DNA from: Phytophthora quininea
Lineage: Eukaryota; Oomycota; Peronosporomycetes; Peronosporales; Peronosporaceae
Length of the DNA: 64,000 nt
NCBI GenBank assembly: GCA_011947345.1
Contig: JAAVTG010000051.1
Span: forward strand, 434,001-498,000
Direction: 5' to 3'
How positions within the stretch are numbered: position 1 is the stretch's first letter; the number at the start of each line of letters is the position of its first letter. Shown one piece after another: positions 49,686 to 59,038 of this stretch. A program made the translations under genes and the position numbers. The notes beneath the pieces are model-generated. The model saw only the letters and a program-made list of their open reading frames with translations, was not told the origin of the DNA and made no database searches.

Positions 49686-52600
49686 ATGGGTGGAGACTTC
49701 CCCGGAGTGGAGATCCACTACTGTGATGTGTCGATCTCTGCTGACATTATTGTGAGGGATGAGACTCAACTGCTGCCGACGATTGCCAACGTGGTGAGGA
49801 CGGCGCTGTTGAAGATGAACGCCAAGCACCACGTAGTGAGGAAGCACATTCTCCGTCAGATGAGCGGCGTATTGAAACCTGGGACGATGACGCTGGTGCT
49901 GGGCCAACCAGGATCGGGGAAGTCCGCACTCATGAAGTTTCTAAGCGGACGGTTCCCTGTGGCGAGGAATATCGTGATGAAAGGAGAGGTGACGTACAAT
50001 GGCACAGAGCAGCAGAAACTGAAGAGCAAATTGCCACAGTTAGTGTCGTATGTCGGGCAAAGTGATGAGCACTATCCGACGCTGACGGTGAAGGAGACAC
50101 TCGAGTTCGCTCATGCGTGCAGTGGTGGGGTCTTTCCAAGCGTGACGATAGTCACGTTGTGTATGGGGCATCCGAAGAGAACCGAGATGCTTTGGAAGCT
50201 GCTCGAGCCATGAACAAGCACCACCCAGACATTATCATCCGACAACTCGGTCTCGAGAACTGTCAAAACACTGTCGTGGGGATGCCATGCTTCGAGGCGT
50301 ATCTGGTGGCGAACGCAAGCGTGTGACGACGGGTGAAATGGCGTTCGGTGACAAATTCGTGATGATGATGGATGAGATCAGCACGGGTCTTGACAGTGCT
50401 GCAACATTCGACATCATTTCCACGCAGAGAAGTTTAGCCAAAATGTTTGGCAAAACAGTGGTGATCTCGCTGCTCCAGCCGTCTCCAGAGGTGTTTGAAC
50501 TGTTCGACGACGTGATGCTACTGAACGATGGCTACGTGATGTATCATGGTCCTCGTTCCGAGGCGTTGACATACTTTGAACGTTTGGGCTTCAAATGCCC
50601 TCCCAACCGTGATGTAGCAGACTTCCTGTTGGATCTCGGATCAACCAAGCAGCGTCAGTATGAAGCTGGCTCAGTTCCAAGAACGGCAACCGAGTTTTGC
50701 CATGCTTTTGAGGAATCAAATATCCGAAAGCGTATGCTGGACTACCTGCACGGTGATGTGGGCCAGAAAGTTAAGAATCTCGGCATGGAGGCTATACCCG
50801 AGTTCAGCCAGAGTTTCTTAGCCGGTGCTGCCACTTTGGTGCGCAGACAATTAAAATTGACGAGTCGAGATGGAGCACTACTGCTGAGCCGCCTTGCAAT
50901 GTCTCTTGGGTTGGGACTTCTAAACGGAAGCACGTTTTTCCAGTTTGACGACACGGATTCGCAGCTTGTCATGGGTCTTGGGTACGTCGTAGTTTGCTTT
51001 GTGACCATGGGTCAGTGCGCTCAAGTCCCGACGTTTGTTGCTGCTCGCGACGTATTCAGCAAGCAGAGGAAGGCAAACTTCTTCCGCCCTCATCCTTTGT
51101 TCTAGCAACCTCGACCAGCCAGATCCCCATCGCTGTCATCGAGACGGTGATCTTTGGCTCCATCATCTACTGGATGTGCGGGTTTGTCCCGACGGTCTCG
51201 GCCTTTCTGCTGTTTGAGCTGATTGCTTTCCTCACAAGTATGATGCTTGGAGCCTGGTTCTTCTTTTGGCCGTGGTGTGCCCGGACTTGAATGTTGCTAA
51301 CCCAGTCTCGGTGTTATCACTGCTGTTTTTCTCAATCTACTCAGGCTTCGTGATAACTCGTGGCGAAATACCGAGTTACCTGGTGTGGGTGTATTGGATT
51401 AGTCCCATGACGTGGAGTGTTCGCGCCATTGCTGTCAACCAGTACACGAGTCCAGAGTTTAATGTTTGCGACTATCACGGTGTGAATTACTGCACGAAGT
51501 ACAACTTGACAATGGGCGAATACTCGCTTAGCGTTTTTGACGTACAAACGGAGCGATATTGGCTGTCGCTTGGGATTGCAGTGCTGATGGTTAGCTATGT
51601 GGTTTTCATGGCCATGACGTGGTTTGTGTTAGAGTATTGGAGTCACGAGAGTCCGCCAAACGTAACGATAGCGGCCAATATCGACACCTCTGACGTCTCC
51701 ATTGATACCTACGTACTAGCGACAACTCCCAAAAGTAAGTGCACGATCGATGATATTCCAGGACAAACTACCATCCAAGTTCCCCGGATTGATCAGCAAC
51801 CAGATACATCCGTCATCCCTGCCACACTCGCTTTCAAGGACTTGTGGTATTCCGTCCCGGATCCTGCAAACTCCAAGCAATCCATCAACCTGCTTAAGGG
51901 TGTCAGTGGATTCGCATTACCAGGAACCATCACAGCACTGATGGGATCGTCAGGTGCTGGCAAAACCACTCTCATGGACGTCATCGCTGGGCGAAAGACT
52001 GGAGGTAAGACCAGCGGGCAGATTCTGCTCAATGGACACCCTGCCACCGAACTCGCCATCCGTCGAGCTACCGGGTACTGCGAGCAAATGGATATCCACT
52101 CGGACGCGTCCACATTCCGCGAGGCCTTGACGTTCAGTGCGTTTTTGCGGCAGGACGCCGACATCCCCGACAGCCAGAAGTACGACTCGGTGAACGAGTG
52201 TCTCGACCTGCTGGACCTACATCCGATCGCCGACCAGATCATCCGCGGCAGTTCGACGGAGCAGATGAAGCGACTGACGATCGGCGTGGAGTTGGCGGCC
52301 CAGCCGAGTGTGTTGTTCCTGGACGAACCGACGAGCGGGTTGGATGCTCGGTCGGCCAAGCTGATCATGGACGGCGTTCGCAAGGTGGCGGACACTGGTC
52401 GAACGATTGTGTGTACGATTCACCAGCCTTCAGCGGTGGTGTTTAGTGTCTTCGACAGTCTGCTGTTGTTGAAACGTGGCGGCGAGATGGTGTACTTCGG
52501 AGACCTTGGTATTAAAGCATCGAAGATGGTCGAGTATTTTGAAGCAATTGATGGTGTCAAGACGTTGGAGATGGACTCCAATCCGGCAACGTGGATGCTG

Positions 52601-53643
52601 GAGGTGATCGGCGCTGGTGTGGGCAATGATGCCGGTGGCAAGAAGGATTTTGTGGCAGCATTTAAAGCGAGCGAGCGATATCGACAATTGACAGGTACCT
52701 TGGACCAGGAGGGTATCGGATGTCCTTCTGTATCGATGGCAGCGTTGACGTTTGGCAAGAAACGAGCTGCTACCAACGCAACCCAAGCGAAATTCTTGAT
52801 CAAACGATTCTTTGACTTGTACTGGCGAACACCGTCGTACAATCTGACGCGTCTACTTGTGTCGGTCATTGTAGGTGTTTGTTTCGGCATCACTTTTCTC
52901 GGAGGCGATTATTCGTCATATCAGGGGATCAACTCGGGGCTGGGTATGAGCTACATGACGACGTCCTTTATCACGTACATCACGTTTAACGCTGTGTTGC
53001 CCGTCACATTCCGAGAGCGGGCTTCATTTTACCGGGAGCGGTCTGCAGAGACCTACGGCGCGTTCTGGTATTTTACGGGGCGACTCTCGTGGAGATTCCG
53101 TACAGCTTCGTGGCCACTTTCGTCTTCTTGGCGATCTACTTCCCGATGGTTGGCTTTACCGGTGTGGAGGAATTCTTCGCGTATTGGCTGCACTTGACCA
53201 TGCTCGTCTTGGTTCTAGCGTACTTCGGGCAGCTGCTGGCATACACGCTTCCCAGTATCGATGTGGCAGCGATCTTCACCGTGATTATTGGCTCCATTTG
53301 CACTTTATTCACAGGCTTTAACCCTCCAGCAAGCTCTATCCCTGAAGGATATCAGTGGCTGCATCAACTGGTTCCTCATAAACATACTTTCTCGGGTGTT
53401 ACTGCCATCATCTTCGGTGACTGTCGAAGCGATGGGAATGGCAGTGAGCTCGGTTGTCGACGGATGACGAACACTCCACCTAGTCTTGCTGAAGGCATCA
53501 CGGTCAAGGAGTACTTAGAAAGCGTCTTCCAAGTCGACCACAGTGAGATATGGTCGGACTTTGCCATCGTCATTGCCTGGATCGTAGCACTTCGTCTGTC
53601 AGCACTCGTGGCACTACAACGTGTTAATCACCAGAAGAAGTAA
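49686..53643 (+). CDS. PDR/ABCG full-size transporter 4
   Basis: The ATG at 49686 gives a short N-terminus (MGGDFPGVEIHYCDVSISAD). NBD1: GQPGSGKSA (Ala instead of the usual Ser/Thr after the Walker A Lys-Ser), VSGGERKR, MMMDEIST; NBD2: GSSGAGKTT, LFLDEPTSGLD. It ends RVNHQKK. Breaks fall in homopolymers: GGGG 50127-50130, GGGG 50278-50281, CCC 51087-51089, TTTT 51264-51267, GGGG 53077-53080. The second is at exactly the site broken in transporter 1, its closest relative in this window. If those are consensus errors the protein is complete. Confidence 0.93.
51896..52656 (+). repeat. Conserved 761-bp NBD2 tract, copy in transporter 4
   Basis: Same borders and length as the other tracts; a few private differences near the 3' end (GGCAAGAAGG for GACAAGACGG). 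Confidence 0.85.
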
Positions 53644-53795
53644 GTTCTTGACTTAGGACTACCGCGGTCACCGGTTGCAGACTGATGCCAAAGCAATATT
53701 GTTGAAGGTATTATCGAGAAATCTCCAACCACGACGTCAAGCAATTATATGCAACCGGCATTACACGACACGATGCCGGTCTTTCTTCAACGCGA

Positions 53796-54363
53796 CTAAG
53801 CCGACATCGATCCTTGGGTGGCATTAATCCATGTCCAAATCGGACCCACCGAGTCAAGCTCCTTGCCGCTCCGTCCTTGAAAGCCCCCGCTGGAAGCCTG
53901 GCGGTGCCTCCACCTTATCAACCTTGTCCGTGCGTGTTCCGCCCTCGACCATCTTGCCCTTGTTGGTGGCGAGCTGAATGAACACGACGCGCGATCTGCC
54001 GTCCTTGTAACCCGTGTGAACCTCCATTGTCGTAATGTACTCGTCGACTTCGAGCTCCAGCTCCATCGGGTCACCGCCACCGCCGCCGTGGTACAACTTC
54101 GTAATCACCCCAGAGCCGTCCGAGACGTCGATGCCGACACTATTCACTCGCTCGCCAGCATGGATGCGAATAAACTTCGTCTGTTGTCCGGGAACGACGA
54201 CGTCAATGTCCGTGTACTTTTCGCCACCAACGACTTCGCCAAGGACGTTGCCGTTGCCGTAAATATCGCCTAGTTCAACACTGCCTGGGATAATGTCCGT
54301 GTCGGCGAAGGTGGTAGGAGTCACGAGCGCCACCGTGGCGAGCAGCTGAAACATGAGCCTCAT
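53796..54363 (-). CDS. Secreted jacalin-like lectin domain protein, copy 1
   Basis: The ATG at 54363 encodes a signal peptide (MRLMFQLLATVALVTPTTFA, cleavage likely after FA). A single jacalin-type beta-prism follows: IRIHAGERVNSVGIDVSDGSG, LYHGGGGGDPMELELEVDEYIT, VEVHTG-type strand, VVFIQLATNKG, and a C-terminal GRSGKELDSVGPIW motif. Jacalin-related lectins bind carbohydrates; secretion suggests the apoplast or cell wall. The frame breaks once near 53885, between the PPGFQ segment and the final motif. It is divergent to copy 2 and follows transporter 4 tail to tail. Confidence 0.8.
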
Positions 54364-54390
54364 GATTTCGGGTCGTGCGAAGTATCAGGT

Positions 54391-54413
54391 AGAAGGCAAA
54401 TTAGCGAATGAAT
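54391..54413 (-). promoter_or_regulatory. Oomycete INR+FPR core promoter of jacalin copy 1
   Basis: The minus strand reads GATTCATTCGCTAATTTGCC then TTCT, a TCATT initiator followed by an AATTTGC flanking promoter region, the known combined oomycete core promoter. It sits about 30-50 bp ahead of the ATG at 54363. The same arrangement precedes copy 2. Confidence 0.65.
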
Positions 54414-55128
54414 CGCCGATGTTGCCGCTAAGACCTTACGACAGATACGATCAATGGAATCTATACATCATAAACTGCGCTCGCTCGCAAACAGATACGA
54501 GTATCTTCACTATCGACGCTGGGATCGATGTTGGGATCGTACAGTACTACAGTGTAGTAGTGGGCCAAGGAGTAAATATTTTTCTGTGTCCGCCACAGAT
54601 TAACCACGAAGCTCCAAGGTATGTTTTTACTGCAGCATTGCAGGATAGTGGTGTGATGAACGATGGTGGTCCTTTGTTTCTCGAAAATAAAAAATCTCTC
54701 GCGACAACATTCAAATGCCGAAGTTTTACGTTGTGACTCTTATTCCAGATATAAGAGAGACACAGCAGGCTGGGATGAGTCGAATTCTGATGACGACATG
54801 CTGCACTTCAAATCTGAACGCGCCAGCTTGTTGCATGCATAGCAAGTTTCGCCGAGTCGCTACGATTGCGTTGCTTCAGATAAGCAACTCCATGCTGTAC
54901 CATCAAGAAAAACTGTAGTATGTATAGCATCGTAAATTCACTGCGGTACATGTATTATAGTGGAGCGATTCCCGTAGACTTTTTTATAGAGCGCGTACTC
55001 CAACTTTCTGCGGCACGCAGCATCGAGAGGGAGCGCAGTTTGTGATGTGTTGGTTCTCGAAGACTTCCACTGCGTATCTATCGTGGAGAGGTGCATGTAC
55101 CGTATGATACTGTCATGGCCAACACTGC
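54414..55128. other. Intergenic between divergent jacalin genes
   Basis: About 715 bp. Two open frames of 60-125 codons on the plus strand (54353-54918) lack family resemblance, good starts and domain features, and I do not call them genes. The block presumably serves both lectin promoters. Confidence 0.5.
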
Positions 55129-55150
55129 TTCATTCACAAATTTGCCTTCT
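55129..55150 (+). promoter_or_regulatory. Oomycete INR+FPR core promoter of jacalin copy 2
   Basis: TTCATTCACAAATTTGCC then TTCT, with a TCATTC initiator and AATTTGC FPR, 32-53 bp before the ATG at 55182. It clearly shares ancestry with the promoter of copy 1. Confidence 0.7.
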
Positions 55151-55181
55151 GCACTAACCGGTACTTCACACATCTGCAACA

Positions 55182-55733
55182 ATGACGTTCATTTTCAAGA
55201 TACTCTCCACGGTGGCGCTCATGGCTTGTGGCACTGACACCTCAGGCGTACAATTGAGTGAGAGGTACGGCGCAGCCCGTGGCTAAGATTTTACAGATGT
55301 GGCAGTCGTTCAACCTGGAGTTAAGGAGACAGCCATTCACATCCGTGCTGGCCAACGTGTGAACGGTGTCGACGTCTCGGATGGCTTCGGTCCAGTCACG
55401 AAGCTGTACTATGGCGGTGATGGCGGCGACCCGTACGACCTGGACCTCGCTGGAGACGAGTACGTCACGAAGATGGAGACCCACATGGGCCTGAAGGACG
55501 GCAAAGCACGCATCGTGTACATCCATTTCACCACCAACAAGGGCAGAACAGTGGAGAGAGGGAGAGAGGGAGGGACACGAACGGAAATCGTTGGGAAGGC
55601 GGAGGCACCCGAGGCTATCCAGCTGGGTGGCTTTTTCGGATCGAGTGGCAAGGAACTTGACTCGATTGGTGTCTTTGGACGACAATGGTCCCTCCGCGGG
55701 AAGGATCGTGGGATGGTTCATCAGAAGGTTTGA
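55182..55733 (+). pseudogene. Jacalin-like lectin domain protein, copy 2, with in-frame stop
   Basis: The ATG at 55182 starts a signal-like segment (MTFIFKILSTVALMACG). The same frame continues through VQLSERYG, hits TAA at 55284-55286, and then goes on as a jacalin domain (DVAVVQPG, IRAGQRVNGVDVSDGFG, LYYGGDGGDPYDLDL, VYIHFTTNKG, GSSGKELDSIGV) to 55733. About ten residues present in copy 1 are missing at the stop, so this is a local deletion or substitution rather than a frame shift. An intron hiding the stop cannot be excluded but no good borders are visible. The C-terminal 15 residues differ from copy 1. Confidence 0.7.
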
Positions 55734-55794
55734 CGCCGGTAGGTTCGACGAACTCGTGTTGGCATGACTTGGAAAAATGGTTGTTTCAAGAGCG

Positions 55795-55855
55795 GGAGCC
55801 GTTGTTGCACTTCGTCTGTTAGCACTGTCAGCGCTACAACCTGAGAATCGCCGGA
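55795..55855 (+). pseudogene. Relic of a PDR transporter C-terminus
   Basis: The segment reads VVALRLLALSALQ then PENRRK, matching the IVALRLSALVALQRVNHQKK end of transporter 4 (53583-53643) in DNA and frame, with a few changes. It follows the second jacalin gene by about 60 bp. Confidence 0.65.
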
Positions 55856-56002
55856 AGGACAAGGTCGACAACGACACAAATGCTTCATTGCACCTGGACT
55901 TGACTATTTCCATCTCTTCGTTCGCTCAAAACTGTGTCTTCGGACCAGCAAAGGCGTCCTAAGTCGCGAGCGAGCTCTTCACCAGGTCGCACCCAAATCC
56001 AG

Positions 56003-57338
56003 TCATTCAATAGCGATGGGCGATTGTTTCGATCCGCCCTTGGCATCGGGCTCTGCTCGTTTCGCCCTCTTCATCGCAGCTTCCCCGGCCTTTTGCCGAG
56101 CTGTGGCACCACTCGTTTGGCTGTCTTCATTGATCGTAAAGGTGCCCAGTAGCCCGAAGTGATCCGACGGCCACAGACCGTCGGCAATCTTCTCTTGCCC
56201 AACAATGGAGATCTCGTCGAACACGCAGCCAACTTCACTAGAGGCACTAGGAGCCGCATAAAAGTACATGCGATCTAGTCGACTACGGAACGCTCGACTT
56301 GTTACTAGTGTATTGCGGGTGCCATCAAACGTGTACCCGTTCTCCTCCGTATTACCGGGCACCGACAGCCACAGGTCCTTCCATCCACCAGGTAAACCCA
56401 TGGTTGCTAAATCCACATCGTCACTAGACTTACCATCAAACTCTTCACCTTGCAGCTCACAAGACTTCCTCTGTGCCACCTTCTTTTCGTCACTCGCAGT
56501 CGACTCCGCATCGACGAAACATTTCTCATGAAACCACACTCGAATTTCCATCGTCTTCCCTCCAGCAACACGGTCTTTCATCATCTTCCCCACTCGAACC
56601 GCTCCTTTGGCGATACTATCACTACAAATTCTGCATTTGGATCTGCCACTCTTTGCTAACTCTACATCCACGTCCACGTAACGTCGATCCAGCAGCTTCA
56701 TGTCTGCCTTCATTAAGTTGGTGTCACCCATGAACACTGCACCCAGACAGACACAGTTTTGTGCTCTGGGTCTTTTGTCTCCTATGATTCCTACTTGACC
56801 GTCGTCACTGTCCACGTTCACCACCCGATCTCTTAGCACAGTCAAACTCTCCTTCAATTGGGACACTCTGGGGCCTGCAAATTGAGGAAGACTCTCCAAA
56901 TGGGAAGTCCCCACAAATAACGTTTTGCCAGGTACAGCTTCCACCTGCATCAGGACCAGTTCTCGTCCCATCCCTGTATTAGCGAAGGGGTGGGTCTCCA
57001 GGGCCTTGACGGGCAACGCACTGAAAAGCGCCACGAAATACGTCTCTTGGAACGGAGGCGCCGTGTCCACACTGCAGTCATAGTACTTGGCCCAACGCTA
57101 ATATCAAAAACACCCCGAGCAAAAATGAATAAAACCCACGTCATGAAAACAATAAAACCCAACGTGGGGTTTATCCTCGTACTTGGCTCTTGAGCATCGC
57201 CAACGCCTCACGCGTGACCTCCTGGAAGCCAATCACCGCCGGACGCATGTGCTCCACCAAGCGGCCGATCGCCTTCATGCGCACGGAGCGCGCCACCTCG
57301 TCGAAGAAGAGGTTGAACGTCAGGATCCGCAGCTTCAT
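56003..57338 (-). CDS. TDP2-like endonuclease/exonuclease/phosphatase with embedded PARP-type zinc finger
   Basis: Exon 1 (57183-57338) starts MKLRILTFNLFFDEVARS and contains GFQEV, the metal-binding Glu of the EEP fold. After an 85-bp intron (57098-57182) come FANTGMGRELVLMQ, TSHLES, MGDTNL (catalytic Asp) and, far downstream, WPSDHFGLLGTF (catalytic His). These are the motifs of tyrosyl-DNA phosphodiesterase 2, which removes topoisomerase II adducts from 5' DNA ends. Between GDTNL and SDHFG sits about 100 residues with SKCRICSDSIAKGAVRVG and WFHEKCF, a CCHC PARP-type zinc finger that recognises DNA breaks. The C-terminus is Lys/Arg-rich (KRAKRAEPDAK), a likely nuclear signal. The frame is intact. 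Confidence 0.85.
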
Positions 57339-57480
57339 ATCGAATTTGTTGGTTGAAAAGCTTATTGCGATTTTCGCGTTGAGATTATTTCAATGTAATT
57401 TTGCATTTTGAATTTGTGCTTTCGATTGATGCTTTGTCCGTAGGTGTCAAACTCATTCTAAAACATGCCAGTGCAACGAA

Positions 57481-58844
57481 GATGGTGGTAAAGCTGCTCT
57501 GTGCGATCATTGGGAAGACGAATGCGTTTGTCGTGAACATCGATACGAGCGCTTTGGTGACGGAATTGAAGGATGCAATCAAAGACAAGAACAAAGCGAG
57601 AATCAGGTGCGATGCAAGCGACCTGCGGCTCTTCTTGGCCAAGAAGGATGACGAGTGGGTGCAGTACAACGAACTAGGCTCAATAAGCAGCACTGACGAC
57701 CTGGAACTGTTGGAAGTTCCAAGAAAGCTCAAGAATGTTGGATTATCCGAGAGAACAATCGCTCCGCCTCCAGCAATGGGCAATCCTGTGATGGCGAGGA
57801 GGAACAAGAAGATGATGTGATCTATGTGCACGTGCTGGTGCAAATTCCGATGGTCCTGAAGAGGAGGGTACGGGCGTGACAGCGACCGCAATGAAGAGAG
57901 GATGCAACGATGCCCACAACACAGATTCCGAGACTCTACCGAGTGTTTATGACATTTCCTCGTGTACAGTTGGCAAAGCAAAAGGGCTCCGTAGGCGACT
58001 GAGCTACCAATATGCGACTATCGGCGCTGAAGTGGATGTCGATGACGCGATTGATGGCTTTCAGTGGATTGACAATCTGGCGGAAGACCATGATAACCAG
58101 CGTGCAGGCTACAAAGAGTACTTGTACGAGCATTTGACTGGGGTATTGAATTCCGAAGATCCGTCGGCAACAACGGGACGACATTCTCGAAGACTGAAGC
58201 CGAAGTTCTACCTGAAGGACGTAGCACACAACAACCACGTACTCGACACCAGCGCCCCCACCCAAAGCCCCTTTACAATCAAAGGGACAGCAGACCTGCT
58301 GATCGTGGATGAAATCGCACAACAGAATAACGATATTTTTGCTGGTCTTCGGTTCGTGGTCGGGCTCAAGAAAGGTATCCCCGATCAAAGTGCGCAAGTG
58401 CAAGCTCTTCTCCAGTTAATAGCTGCCGACTTGAAATCTGAGGGGAATAGTGCTCCTGTCGCGTTGCTCACCAACTTGAATGATTTCTGGCAGTTCCGAT
58501 ACTTCACGGCAGAACGAACGATAGCAAAATGCACGCTCAGATGTCCGTCCCATGGATTCGCGACGATTAAAGACATCTTGCAGCAGCGCAACAAGCCTAC
58601 ACAAAGAGGACATTTCGCAATGCCACAGAGTGAGTTGACAGAGCCTCTCCCAAAGCGTATGAAGCTCGATTTGCTTGTTGCTTCGAACGATGCAGCAGCT
58701 GAGATGCTGGAGAGATACGAACTCATGTCTGACGGGCTGAGCCCCGACTCTTTGGTGGCGAGACGAATGGAATATGCTTTCGGCATGGTTCGTGATATGC
58801 CGGTTAACTATGGAGTCGATGTTCCGGAAGGAATGTACTCCTAA
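57481..58844 (+). CDS. Crinkler (CRN) effector, second gene, REase-like C-terminal domain
   Basis: The ATG at 57481 begins MVVKLLCAIIG; the header has LRLFLAKKDDEW and a following LGLSER-like linker as in the first CRN. A frame break near 57795 precedes a short HVLVQIP segment, which starts the DWL-type region, and a second break leads into the 320-codon C-terminal frame from about 57876. That domain has GTADLLIVDE (about 58285), then VVGLKKG (about 58356) and QALLQLIAADL, resembling PD-(D/E)xK nuclease-like CRN domains, but the acidic residue expected two before the Lys is Gly/Leu. It may therefore be catalytically weak or inactive. It is predicted to be translocated into host cells. Confidence 0.78.
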
Positions 58845-59038
58845 CTGGATGCATGTGTGCATCGAGAGCATGAGTATGGCGCATTTGTGCGAACAGTCTT
58901 CTTCACAACAGTCTTTTGAGGAGTCATTCAAGCACTAGCGTTAGTTGTGGTCAATGACATCCGCAAGTTTGTTTTCGCAGTGTTGTTTTTGTTGTTACAC
59001 TTTCTCTGGTGTTGGTCTGTGCATTTTTACGTGAACAA

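Noticed and set aside
54353..54918. Two plus-strand open frames between the jacalin genes
   Set aside because: The first overlaps the copy 1 promoter and start on the opposite strand, neither shows domains, and composition looks like non-coding intergenic sequence.
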